Shown one piece after another: positions 34,598-43,082 of a stretch of DNA of 64,000 nt. Below the pieces are notes generated by a model. It saw only the letters and a program-made list of their open reading frames with translations. It was not told where the DNA came from and ran no database searches. Source of the DNA: Actinoalloteichus fjordicus (lineage in GTDB: Bacteria > Actinomycetota > Actinomycetes > Mycobacteriales > Pseudonocardiaceae); NCBI RefSeq assembly GCF_001941625.1, contig NZ_CP016076.1, positions 2,356,001 to 2,420,000 of the forward strand, read 5' to 3'. A program made the position numbers and the translations under genes. Positions within the stretch are counted from its first letter, which is position 1, and every line of letters begins with the position of its first letter.

Positions 34598-37407
34598 GGT
34601 GCGGTCTCTCCTCCCACGAGCTGGAGGAACGCGTCCTCGAGCCTGCCACGCGGGCCGACCTGGTCGACCGCGATGCCTGCCGCCACCAGGGCGGCGACCA
34701 CTGTCGACACGGGCGTGTCGACCAGCCGCGCCGTCACCGAGTTCTCGTCGGCGGCGACCTCCTCGACTCCGCGCAGCGTGCGCAGAGCCAGACCCGCCGC
34801 CGCCGGATCGTCGACCACGAAGGTGACCTCGCCGTCGCCGGTGACGATGTCGGAGACCGGTCCCGCCGCGACCAGCCTGCCCCGGTGCATCACCACGAGG
34901 TGATCGCAGGTCTGTTCCACCTCGGAGAGCAGATGGCTGGAGACCAGCACGGTGCGTCCGGTGGCGGCGTAGTCGGCGAGCACCGTGCGAAGCCGATGGA
35001 TCTGCGGCGGGTCGAGGCCGTTGGCAGGCTCGTCCAACACCAGGAGGTCGGGCATGCCGAGCATGGCCTGCGCAAGGGCCAGGCGCTGCCGCATGCCCTG
35101 GCTGTAGGCGTCCACCCTGCGGTGCACGGCGGTGCCCAGGCCCGCGATCGTCAGCGCCTCGTCCAGCCGGGCGCTCTCCTCGGAACGCCCGGTGGCGGCC
35201 CAGTAGGACCGCAGATTGTCCAGGCCGGACAGATGCGGCAGGAATCCCGCCCCCTCCACGAAGGAGCCGACTCGAGACAGCACGGGAGCCCCCGGCCGGA
35301 TGAGGTGACCGAAGACCCGCACCGACCCCTCCGACGGCGAGATCAGGCCGAGCAGCATGCGCAGCGTGGTGGTCTTGCCTGCGCCGTTGGGCCCGAGGAG
35401 ACCGACGACCTGGCCGGGATCCACGCGAATCGACAGGTCCGAGACGACGGCGACTCCGCCGCCGTAGGACTTGCCCAGTCCCTCGGTCGACAGCGGGACG
35501 TCGGCCAGTTCGGGGTCGAAGTCCGCCGTCTGCCGCCGTCGGATCGCGCTGACGACCGCCACCGCGACACCCAGTACCACCACCGCCAGCGCGCCGAGCA
35601 GCGGTTCCGTCGGCGGCTCGATGTTCGTGGGAGTGCCTGCGACGGTGGGCAGGCTGAGGTGTTCGTCGCCGCCGAGCCCGACCAGCGTGACGCCCGGCTG
35701 CGTCGTACCTCGGTAGGCCTGATCGGTCGTGGTCACGGCGACCTCGACCCGGTCGCCTGCGTCGAGGGTGTGCACGATGCCGGGCAACGTGACCACGACC
35801 TCGGTGGGTGATCCGTCGGCGCGCAGGTCCCCGAGCCGGATCGGCGCGACCGCACCACCCGGCAGCCTGCGGTCGTCGCCGGTCCCGAGGTCGTAGAGCT
35901 TGACGAAGAGCACCGTCGACCCGGTCCTGGGCTGGCCGGGGACGGCGGAGACCTGGAGCGTGATCCTCGGTGCTCCGGCGATCAGGACCGATTCCGACAA
36001 GGGCTCGCTGGTGAACGTCGCGACCTGGCCTGGCAGGTCCGTGGCGAGGCCGCCTGCTCCGCCTGCGGGCAGGCCGCCCAGGCCGAGGCCGGGCAGGCTG
36101 CTGACCGAGGCGGGCTGACCGCCGGGCGGGCTGAGCACGGGCGTCGGCTCGCCTGCCAGCCGAAGGTTCTCCCAGGCGGTGCCGTCGTCCTCGGCCAGAC
36201 CGGGATAGGCCGCCGCGGTGACGGTCTGGGGCGGGGCCTCCTCGTTGGGACCGGTGTTGGGCAGGGCGTATTCGAATCCGGTGCCCGGATCGGACCCGCG
36301 ATCCGCGAGGTGGAAGTCGAACCAGTCGCCGACCTCGTCGAGGAGGTCCGGACCGGGCGACTCGCCGTCGTGGCCGCCGTCGTACCAGATCATGCGCACG
36401 GTGCCGCCTGCCTCGGTGATCTCGCGCGCGGTGGCGTCGGACTCCTCCAGGCCGAACAGGGTGTCCTGCCTGCCCTGGATGAGCAGCGTCGGTGCCTGGA
36501 TGGAGTCGGTCACCGACGAGGGGGATCGGGCGGCGAGGAGGTCCACGGTCTCGGCGCTGGGTCTGCCGGTCGTGGCGAGTTCCGTGTAGGCCTCGCAGAC
36601 CGCGCTGCTGAACCGGCCGCAGGTCAGCGGGCCGTCCGCGCTCGCGGGTGCTGCCGGCTCTGCCTGATCGGCGTCTGGCTGATCCGCCGATGCCTGATCG
36701 GCAGGCTCCGGCGGGCCTGCGGGGGTGAAGCCCGTGCTGAACAGGGCGGCCGCCCAGGACTGCTTGAACACGCCGGGCACGGCATCGGGGCCTGCCGCGG
36801 GCGTCGACGCGCCTGCGGGCGGGTCACCTGCGGAGTTGGGCAGCAGGGCGTGTGTGAGGTCGTTGTAGGTGATCATCGGCGCGATGGCGTCCACTCGATC
36901 GTCGGTGCCCGCCAGCAGCAGCGCCAGTGCGCCGCCGTAGGAGGCGCCCGCGACGCCCACCACCGGGTCGTCGGGGCCGTCCGACAGGACCTGTGGCCTG
37001 CCCGCCAGCCAGGTGATCAGCTCCCTGGCGTCGTTGACCTCGTGATCGGGCGAGTTCAGCCCGATACGGCCGGTGCTGGCGCCGAAGCCTCGTGCCGAGT
37101 AGGCGAGCACCACGAAGCCTCGCTCGGTCAGGCCTCTCGCCTGCTCGGCGAGATCGGCCTTGCTGCCGCCGAAGCCGTGCGCCAGCAGGATCGCGGGCGC
37201 CGGGGTGCGCTCCGGGGTGTAGAGCGTGGCGTCGATGCTCACGCGCGCGGCGTCGCCGGGGCCTGCGGGCAGTTCCAGCGTGAGGTCGCGCGCACCGACC
37301 TCCGGAACGGCGTCCTCGCGGGGCCATAGCAGGAACCCTGCGCTGATCAGGAGGACGAGGGCGACCGCGAACAGCGGTCTCCTGGTCCGTCGGGGTCGGA
37401 CGGGCAC
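34594..37407 (-). CDS. alpha/beta-hydrolase (X-Pro peptidase S15-like) fused to ABC ATPase
   Basis: A 937-residue fusion. After an N-terminal membrane segment (about 11-28) there is an alpha/beta-hydrolase of the X-Pro dipeptidyl-peptidase/CocE type (about 40-370), with HGFGGSK (oxyanion), nucleophile motif GASYGG, DTLFG acid region and GGHDGE His. A PepX-C-like beta domain follows (about 440-600), then a second membrane segment (about 612-632). A complete ABC ATPase occupies about 645-937: Walker A GPNGAGKTT, signature YSQGMRQRLALAQ, Walker B LLVLDEPANGLDP. The hydrolase would lie outside and the ATPase inside, coupled with the downstream ABC-2 permease. The GTG at 37407 fits the transmembrane start and a TACAGT box 7 nt upstream (leaderless). 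Substrate unknown. Confidence 0.85.
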   Translation of the reverse strand: MPVRPRRTRRPLFAVALVLLISAGFLLWPREDAVPEVGARDLTLELPAGPGDAARVSIDATLYTPERTPAPAILLAHGFGGSKADLAEQARGLTERGFVVLAYSARGFGASTGRIGLNSPDHEVNDARELITWLAGRPQVLSDGPDDPVVGVAGASYGGALALLLAGTDDRVDAIAPMITYNDLTHALLPNSAGDPPAGASTPAAGPDAVPGVFKQSWAAALFSTGFTPAGPPEPADQASADQPDADQAEPAAPASADGPLTCGRFSSAVCEAYTELATTGRPSAETVDLLAARSPSSVTDSIQAPTLLIQGRQDTLFGLEESDATAREITEAGGTVRMIWYDGGHDGESPGPDLLDEVGDWFDFHLADRGSDPGTGFEYALPNTGPNEEAPPQTVTAAAYPGLAEDDGTAWENLRLAGEPTPVLSPPGGQPASVSSLPGLGLGGLPAGGAGGLATDLPGQVATFTSEPLSESVLIAGAPRITLQVSAVPGQPRTGSTVLFVKLYDLGTGDDRRLPGGAVAPIRLGDLRADGSPTEVVVTLPGIVHTLDAGDRVEVAVTTTDQAYRGTTQPGVTLVGLGGDEHLSLPTVAGTPTNIEPPTEPLLGALAVVVLGVAVAVVSAIRRRQTADFDPELADVPLSTEGLGKSYGGGVAVVSDLSIRVDPGQVVGLLGPNGAGKTTTLRMLLGLISPSEGSVRVFGHLIRPGAPVLSRVGSFVEGAGFLPHLSGLDNLRSYWAATGRSEESARLDEALTIAGLGTAVHRRVDAYSQGMRQRLALAQAMLGMPDLLVLDEPANGLDPPQIHRLRTVLADYAATGRTVLVSSHLLSEVEQTCDHLVVMHRGRLVAAGPVSDIVTGDGEVTFVVDDPAAAGLALRTLRGVEEVAADENSVTARLVDTPVSTVVAALVAAGIAVDQVGPRGRLEDAFLQLVGGETAP

Positions 37408-37676
37408 AGCGGAGACTGTAAGGGAGACATCACCGTCGGCGCGTGATCTCGTCACCGATCGTCGCCGAACGGGGAGTCCGCTGCGCCGGTCGGTCGTCGC
37501 GGACGGCCGGACCGGCGCGGACCCGCCCCGCCTGCCCCTTCGGAGATCACCGATGGTCAGGCCGAGTCTTCTCACGCGATGGAGCGAGACCTCTGGCGGA
37601 ACACCGGAGGTGCGCGTGGTGTCGCTGCTCACCCCGAGTGGTGCGTGGGGCGACACGTGGTAGACAATGCGCAGGT

Positions 37677-37784
37677 TGGTGGAGGGGAGTATTCCTTCGC
37701 GGCGGTCTCGTCATCACGGTGGTCCTCTGGTGAGGATGCCCGGGGCCGTCGGTCGGTCGTTGGCCGGCGGAAGAGACCTCCGGT
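37677..37784 (+). promoter_or_regulatory. yybP-ykoY-type Mn2+ riboswitch upstream of terC
   Basis: The leader contains GGAGGGGAGTATTCC near its 5' end, CTCGTCATCACGG in the middle and GAAGAGACCTCC at the 3' end, with GGAGG and CCTCC able to close stem P1. These match the conserved elements of the yybP-ykoY manganese aptamer, a known regulator of TerC-family genes. A tagacaat-like -10 sequence lies just upstream near 37661. Confidence 0.75.
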
Positions 37785-37810
37785 GATCGGCGTGTTCTGA
37801 CACCGGAGGT
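37776..37810 (+). promoter_or_regulatory. ribosome-binding-site sequestering helix of terC
   Basis: ACCTCCGGTG (37776-37785) and CACCGGAGGT (37801-37810) are perfect complements; the second contains the GGAGG ribosome-binding site of terC. The first also supplies the 3' strand of the aptamer P1 stem. So P1 formation and RBS sequestration are mutually exclusive, giving translation ON with Mn2+. Confidence 0.7.
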
Positions 37811-37816
37811 AGGTCT

Positions 37817-38806
37817 GTGGACGTCCCCATGTGGGTCTGGTTCGTCACGGTCGGCGTGCTGCTCGCGCTCGTCGCCGTTGATCTCGTGTTGGTGGGGCGT
37901 AATCCCCACGAGGTCGGATTGAAAGAAGCCGCGATCTGGTCGATCGCCTGGGTCCTGGCGGCCGTGGTGTTCGGCATCGGGTTGTGGGTCGTCGTCGACG
38001 GGACGATGGCAGGTGAGTTCTACGCGGGCTATGTGACGGAGAAGGCGCTCAGCGTCGACAACCTCTTCATCTTCGTCATCATCATGTCGACCTTCGCGGT
38101 CCCCAAGATCCATCAGCACCGGGTGCTGCTGATCGGCATCCTGCTCGCCCTGGTCCTGCGCGGCATCTTCATCGCGGTGGGTGCCGCCGCCATCGACCGC
38201 TTCAGCTGGGTCTTCTACATCTTCGGCGCCTTCCTCATCTACACCGCCTGGGGCCTGCTGCGCCACAAGGACAAGGACGACTCCGACGCCGCCGACAACC
38301 TGATGGTGCGTCTGACCCGCCGCTTCATGCCGGTGACCGACGACTTCCACGGCAGCAAGTCCATGGTGCGCATCGACGGCAAGACCTGGCTGACGCCGAT
38401 GGCGATCGTGCTGGTGGCCATCGCCAGTGCCGACCTGCTGTTCGCCCTCGACTCGATCCCGGCGATCTTCGGTCTGACCCAGGAGCCCTACCTGGTGTTC
38501 ACCGCGAACGCCTTCGCGCTGATGGGACTCCGGCAGCTCTACTTCCTGGTCGGTGGACTGCTCAACCGTCTGGTGTACCTGTCGATCGGCCTCTCGCTCA
38601 TCCTCGCGTTCATCGGTGTGAAGCTCGTGCTGCACGCGTTGCACGAGAACACCCTGCCGTTCCTCAACGGCGGCGAGCCCCTGTCCGTGCCCGAGGTCTC
38701 CACCGGCCTGTCGCTGACCGTCATCATCGGCATCCTCGTGGTGACCACCGTCGCCAGCCTGTGGAAGGTCAAGCGCGATCCCAGTGCGGTGAAGAAGGTC
38801 GACTGA
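37817..38806 (+). CDS. TerC-family integral membrane protein (Mn2+ exporter type)
   Basis: A 329-residue membrane protein with about nine helices. TerC hallmarks include EKALSVDNLFIFVIIMSTF, VLLIGILLALVLRGIFIA and SADLLFALDSIPAIFGLTQEPYLVFTANAFALMGLRQLYF (in part), with the acidic residues that line the metal site. TerC relatives such as Alx and YkoY/YceF export manganese or help metallate secreted enzymes; the riboswitch upstream supports a Mn2+ role here. GTG start with GGAGG 7-11 nt upstream. Confidence 0.92.
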   Translation: MDVPMWVWFVTVGVLLALVAVDLVLVGRNPHEVGLKEAAIWSIAWVLAAVVFGIGLWVVVDGTMAGEFYAGYVTEKALSVDNLFIFVIIMSTFAVPKIHQHRVLLIGILLALVLRGIFIAVGAAAIDRFSWVFYIFGAFLIYTAWGLLRHKDKDDSDAADNLMVRLTRRFMPVTDDFHGSKSMVRIDGKTWLTPMAIVLVAIASADLLFALDSIPAIFGLTQEPYLVFTANAFALMGLRQLYFLVGGLLNRLVYLSIGLSLILAFIGVKLVLHALHENTLPFLNGGEPLSVPEVSTGLSLTVIIGILVVTTVASLWKVKRDPSAVKKVD

Positions 38807-38811
38807 CCGAC

Positions 38812-38849
38812 CGGCGCTCGCCGTTCGTCGTCTCGTTCGGCGAGCGCCG
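38812..38849. terminator. bidirectional hairpin between terC and amidohydrolase genes
   Basis: CGGCGCTCGCCG (38812-38823) and CGGCGAGCGCCG (38838-38849) pair perfectly over 12 bp with a 14-nt loop, centred between two convergent genes (stop at 38806 and stop at 38859). Confidence 0.8.
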
Positions 38850-38858
38850 TCTCGATGG

Positions 38859-40124
38859 TCAGGTCTCGGACGTCTCGGTTCTGGCGTAGACCCGCCTGCC
38901 GTCCGTCCAGACCTCGCGGACGGCGGCCCGCATCGCGGCTCCTCCCAGGGGGATCAGCGCGGCCGGGTCGCCGTCCAGCACCACCAGATCGGCCTGTCTG
39001 CCCGGCTCCAGCGTGCCGAGCCGGTCGGCGACGCCCAGCAGCTCCGCGGCCGAGCGGGTCGCGGCGTGCAGGGCCTGTTCCGGACTCATCCCGCACTCGG
39101 TGAGCAGCCGTAGTTCATCGAGGTTGTCGCCGTGTGGTCCGACGCCCGCGTCCGTGCCCATCGCGATGCGCACTCCCGCCGCGATCGCCGCGCGAGCCGA
39201 CTCGATGTGCTGATCGAGCACTCGACGCGCCTTGTCGATCACGCCGGTGGTCAGCCCCGCCCCGGATGCCGCGCCCGCAAGCAGCGCCCTCGGCGCGTGC
39301 AGCGTCGGGACCAGCCAGGTGTCGTGCTCCAGCATCAGTTCGATGACCTCGTCGGTCAGGTAGATGCCGTGCTCGATGGAGCGCACTCCGTTGCGCACCG
39401 CCACGGCGATGCCCTCGGTGCCCTGGGCGTGGGCCATCACCGCGATCCCGGCCGCCTTCGCCTCGGCGACCATGACCGCCACCTCGTCGTCTCGGAAGTG
39501 GGCGTGGCGCGGGTCGTCGCGTTGGGAGGCGACCCCGCCGCTGGTGGCGACCTTGATGACGTCGGCGCCCGCCCTGATCAGCTCGCGGACCTTCCTGCGC
39601 ACCTCGTCCGGGCCGTCCACGACCGTGTTCGGTTTGCCGGGATGCGAGGGCATCAGCGGCAGGCGGCCGCCGTTGAGCAGGTGGTCGTCGCCGTGACCGC
39701 CGGTCTGGGACAGCATGGAGATCGCGATCTGCATCCGAGGCCCGGGGATCATGCCGCGTCGCACCGCCTCCGCCACGCCGAGGTCCGCCCCGCCCGCATC
39801 GCGGATGGAGGTGATCCCACAGCTCAGCGTCGTCTTCAGGTTCCCGACCGCCGCGAAGAACGGCAGTGAGAAGGGCGTCGTCACCGTCTGGAGGGTGTCG
39901 ATGCCGCCGAGCATCACGTGGGTGTGGCAGTCGAACAGGCCGGGCAGCACGGTCGCGCCACTCACGTCGATGATCTGCTCCCCGGACCGGGAGCGGGAGT
40001 CGACTCTCTCTGGCCTGCCGGTCACGGACTCGATGCGATCGTCCGCGACGGTCACGTCGGCGGGCCGGGCGGGGGAGCCGGTCCCGTCGAAGACTCGACC
40101 GCCGGTGAAGTGGATGCGTGTCAT
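38859..40124 (-). CDS. amidohydrolase-family protein (imidazolonepropionase/prolidase-like)
   Basis: A 421-residue metal-dependent hydrolase with the amidohydrolase TIM barrel. The N-terminal strand region has VLPGLFDCHTHVMLGG, giving the first HxH metal pair. GADVIKVATSGGV supplies the carbamylated Lys position, MAHAQGTEG and IEHGIYL the next two His, and MGTDAGVGPHGDN the final Asp. The best matches by eye are peptidase M38-type prolidases and imidazolonepropionase-like amidohydrolases; the substrate is open. The ATG at 40124 is chosen because TACCGT lies 6 nt upstream (leaderless); the longer frame overlaps the divergent promoter. Confidence 0.87.
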   Translation of the reverse strand: MTRIHFTGGRVFDGTGSPARPADVTVADDRIESVTGRPERVDSRSRSGEQIIDVSGATVLPGLFDCHTHVMLGGIDTLQTVTTPFSLPFFAAVGNLKTTLSCGITSIRDAGGADLGVAEAVRRGMIPGPRMQIAISMLSQTGGHGDDHLLNGGRLPLMPSHPGKPNTVVDGPDEVRRKVRELIRAGADVIKVATSGGVASQRDDPRHAHFRDDEVAVMVAEAKAAGIAVMAHAQGTEGIAVAVRNGVRSIEHGIYLTDEVIELMLEHDTWLVPTLHAPRALLAGAASGAGLTTGVIDKARRVLDQHIESARAAIAAGVRIAMGTDAGVGPHGDNLDELRLLTECGMSPEQALHAATRSAAELLGVADRLGTLEPGRQADLVVLDGDPAALIPLGGAAMRAAVREVWTDGRRVYARTETSET

Positions 40125-40234
40125 GCACAGACGGTAGCGGGGCCGGAGCGGCGCGGACGGAATCTTGTGAGACTTGCTAACGATTTGGTTCGGACTCCCC
40201 GGCGCGGTCGGCTGTGCGGGGTAGCTTCGGCCGC
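40125..40234. promoter_or_regulatory. divergent promoter region, amidohydrolase and S9 peptidase
   Basis: Both start codons are preceded by a -10-like box at leaderless distance: TACCGT 6 nt before the minus-strand ATG and TAGCTT (40222-40227) 7 nt before the plus-strand GTG. Neither has a ribosome-binding site. Confidence 0.5.
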
Positions 40235-42205
40235 GTGCGTCCACAAGACCTTTCCGTCCTGCGTGTTCCCGGTGATCTCGCCCTGCACGGCGATCTGCTG
40301 CTGGTGGAGGTGACCCGTCCCGACCTCGAGGAGAACGCCTATCTGAGCGGGATCGAGCGGGTGCCGCTCGACGGCGGCGACCCGGCGCGGTGGACCAGAG
40401 GAGGCCGCGATCGCACCCCTCGGATCTCGCCGGACGGGCGGCTGACGGCCTTCCTCCGTGCGGAGGCGGGACAGCGCCCTCAGCTCTTCGTGATGCCGGT
40501 GGACGGCGGCGAGGCCCGGCGCCTCACCGCGCTGCCGGGCGGCGCGGGTGAGCCGGTGTGGAGCCCCGACTCGCGGCGCATCGCGTTCGTCGCCAGGGTC
40601 GGCGAGGCGGGCCGATACGGCACCGAGGAGGGCGTGGACGCCTCGGCGGAGGCGCCGCGTCACATCACCCGGCTGATGTACCGCGTGGACGGCGTCGGCT
40701 TCCTCGGCGACCAGCGGCGCAGGCTCTTCGTGGTGGACGTCGTCGACGGCGACTCCGAGCCGGTTGAGCTCACCGACGGCGAGTTCGACGTCGACCAGCC
40801 CGCCTGGGCGCCCGACGGCAGCCGACTCGTCGTCGTCGCGGATCGGGACCTCGGCCGCGTCGACACACTGCACAGGGACCTCTACGTGGTGCCGGTCTCG
40901 GGTGCGGCACCGAGGCTCGCGGTGCGCTCGACGGGCACCGTGTCCGCCCCGGTGGTCAGCGCGGACGGCCGCCTGTACTACCTGGGCACCGAGTTCGCAG
41001 GCCTGGACGAGGTGGCACGCAACGGCGGGCTGTTCCGGGCCGAGCTGCCCGCCGACGGCCGGATCGCCGAGGGCGTCCGGCTGACCGACGTCGAGACGGT
41101 CGACGTCGAGTCGGGCTGCGGTCCCGTGCCGGTGGCAAGCGGCGTCCTGGTGGTCGTCCGGGAGCGCGGCTCCGCGCGGCTGCGGCTGGTGCCCGACGAC
41201 GTCATCGCGGCGCCGCTTTCCGCGCTTCCCGCGCTCACCGAGGAACGGGCCTCGGTGCGGCGGTTCGTGGTGCACGGCGATCGGATCGCCGTGGTGCGGG
41301 CGGACGTCGACGGACCCGCCGAGGTCGTGCTGACCACGGTGCACGCCTCGGACGACGCGGCCGCCGCCGAGGCCGCCACGACGTTGACCGACTACGGGCG
41401 AGACATCCGGGATCGAGGGGTACGCCCGCTGCGGGAGCTGATCGGTGCCGGACCGGACGGCTACCCGGTCCACGGCTGGCTGGTGCTGCCGGAAGGTCCC
41501 GGCCCGCATCCGGTGCTGCTGCTGGTGCACGGCGGACCGTTCGCCCCCTACGAGTGGAGCTTCTTCGACGAGGCCCAGGTCTACGCCTCCGCCGGGTACG
41601 CGGTGGTCATGTCCAACCCGCGCGGGTCGGCGGGCTACGGCCAGCGACACGGACGCGCGGTGGTGGAGGCCATGGGCACGGTGGACGTCTCCGACCTCCT
41701 CGCCGCGCTCGACCTCGGCCTTGCCGAGCCGGAGTGCGACGCGACACGGGTCGGCGTGATGGGCGGCTCCTACGGCGGGTTCATGACGAGCTGGCTGGCG
41801 GCCCACCACGGGGAGCGGTTCACGGCCGCCTGGAGCGAGCGCGCGGTCAACGCGTGGGACTCCTTCCACGGCAGCTCCGACATCGGCTGGTTCTTCACCG
41901 AGGCCTACCTCGGCCCGGACCCGCAGGTGTGGCGGGACAAGAGCCCCGTCTATCACGCCCATCGGGTCGAGATCCCCTTCGCGGTGGTGCACTCCGAGCA
42001 CGACTGGCGCTGCCCGGTCGAGCAGGCTCAGCGCCAGTACGTCGCGTTGCACCGGGCGGGCGTCGACGTGGAACTGCTGCTGTTCCCCGGCGAGGGACAC
42101 GAACTGAGCCGCAGCGGCCAGCCACGGCATCGGCGCCAGCGCTTCGACGCCGTGCTGGACTTCTGGAACCGCCGGATGCCGGTGCGCGGCGCGGCCGAGC
42201 GCTGA
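40235..42205 (+). CDS. S9-family prolyl oligopeptidase-like serine peptidase
   Basis: A 656-residue enzyme with an N-terminal beta-propeller of WD40-like/TolB-like repeats (about 30-370; SPDGRLTAFLRAE, PVWSPDSRRIAFVAR, PAWAPDGSRLVVVAD) and a C-terminal alpha/beta-hydrolase (about 400-650). The catalytic Ser lies in GGSYGGFMTSWLA, the Asp is expected in VVHSEHDWR and the His in GEGHELSR. VHGGPFAPYEWSF forms the oxyanion region. No signal peptide, so cytosolic. Related enzymes cleave short peptides (dipeptidyl or acylaminoacyl peptidases). The GTG at 40235 follows TAGCTT by 7 nt. Confidence 0.9.
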   Translation: MRPQDLSVLRVPGDLALHGDLLLVEVTRPDLEENAYLSGIERVPLDGGDPARWTRGGRDRTPRISPDGRLTAFLRAEAGQRPQLFVMPVDGGEARRLTALPGGAGEPVWSPDSRRIAFVARVGEAGRYGTEEGVDASAEAPRHITRLMYRVDGVGFLGDQRRRLFVVDVVDGDSEPVELTDGEFDVDQPAWAPDGSRLVVVADRDLGRVDTLHRDLYVVPVSGAAPRLAVRSTGTVSAPVVSADGRLYYLGTEFAGLDEVARNGGLFRAELPADGRIAEGVRLTDVETVDVESGCGPVPVASGVLVVVRERGSARLRLVPDDVIAAPLSALPALTEERASVRRFVVHGDRIAVVRADVDGPAEVVLTTVHASDDAAAAEAATTLTDYGRDIRDRGVRPLRELIGAGPDGYPVHGWLVLPEGPGPHPVLLLVHGGPFAPYEWSFFDEAQVYASAGYAVVMSNPRGSAGYGQRHGRAVVEAMGTVDVSDLLAALDLGLAEPECDATRVGVMGGSYGGFMTSWLAAHHGERFTAAWSERAVNAWDSFHGSSDIGWFFTEAYLGPDPQVWRDKSPVYHAHRVEIPFAVVHSEHDWRCPVEQAQRQYVALHRAGVDVELLLFPGEGHELSRSGQPRHRRQRFDAVLDFWNRRMPVRGAAER

Positions 42206-42548
42206 GTCGTCTCGGCGACGTCCTGCGTGCTGGTCGGATGTCCGGCGTCTCCTGGACCGAGACGGAGGCCTGCCGAGACGGGGGGCCTGCCGCGACGGGG
42301 CCTGCCGGGCCGGGAGGCACGACGAGGAGGCGCCGGGACGGCGTGCTCCGCCACGCCCGCCTGCGGAGCCGGGACCGCGCACCGCTGGTCGCGGCCCCGG
42401 CAGGCGGCGTGGCAGGTCAGGAAGGCGTCATCGGGGCAGGCACGGCGTGTCCCCGCTGGCGGGCGGCGTGGCGTGCCAGCTGGTTGGTCGGCCTCGACGT
42501 CGGAAAACCGCTGGCCCCGAGCGCAGGCGAAGCCGCATTCTTCTTCGC
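42206..42548. other. 343-bp region with no supported gene
   Basis: A G-rich stretch with repeated CCTGCCG/GACGGGG elements; no reading frame with a family resemblance. It contains the promoter for the acetyltransferase at 42549, which has no ribosome-binding site. Confidence 0.5.
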
Positions 42549-43082
42549 ATGCGATGGACGGTGCGTCGAGCGGTCCCGGCGGATTCCCCCGAGGTGTCCC
42601 GGATCAACGTCCGGTCTTGGCAGCAGGCCTATCCGGGCGTGGTCCCGGCGAGCGTCCTCCTCGGGCTGCGACCCGAGTCCAGGGAGCCGGGCTGGGCCCG
42701 TTGGCTGGGGCGGCCCGAGCCGAGCGCGGTCTTCGTGGCGCTCGACGAGGCAGGCAGGCTCGGCGCGTACTGCGCCGTCTCCTCGGCGCGTGAGGAGCGG
42801 GACCGGCTGCCCGGCGTGCGTGTCGGAGAACTCGTCGCCCTGTACGTCGATCCCGATGTGTGGGGGACCGGCGCAGGCCATGCCCTGTCACAGACGGCGA
42901 CGGACTTCCTCGCCGAACAGGGCTTCGAACATGCGGTGCTCTGGGTGTTGCGGGCGAACCTGTCCGGTCGTCGCTTCTACGAGCGTCACGGCTGGTCCGA
43001 CGACGGGGTCGCGCTGGAGTCGGAGATCGGCGGCGAGCGGATTCCGGAGGTCCGTTACTCCCGCAGCCTGTCCCCGGCATGA
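42549..43082 (+). CDS. GNAT-family N-acetyltransferase (tandem copy 1)
   Basis: A 177-residue single-domain acetyltransferase. It begins MRWTVRRAVPADSPEVSRIN, has the GNAT strand VGELVALYVDPDVWGTGAGHAL with the GTGAG acetyl-CoA loop, and ends WVLRANLSGRRFYERHGW, typical of the RimI-like group. Substrate unknown. It overlaps the next, related gene by 4 bp. No ribosome-binding site is visible before the ATG. Confidence 0.83.
   Translation: MRWTVRRAVPADSPEVSRINVRSWQQAYPGVVPASVLLGLRPESREPGWARWLGRPEPSAVFVALDEAGRLGAYCAVSSAREERDRLPGVRVGELVALYVDPDVWGTGAGHALSQTATDFLAEQGFEHAVLWVLRANLSGRRFYERHGWSDDGVALESEIGGERIPEVRYSRSLSPA

Noticed and set aside
34594-37656. Longer N-terminus (83 more residues) for the hydrolase-ABC fusion
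   Set aside because: The added stretch is Arg/Ser-rich, lies before the signal-anchor helix and crosses the likely promoter; the GTG at 37407 fits better.
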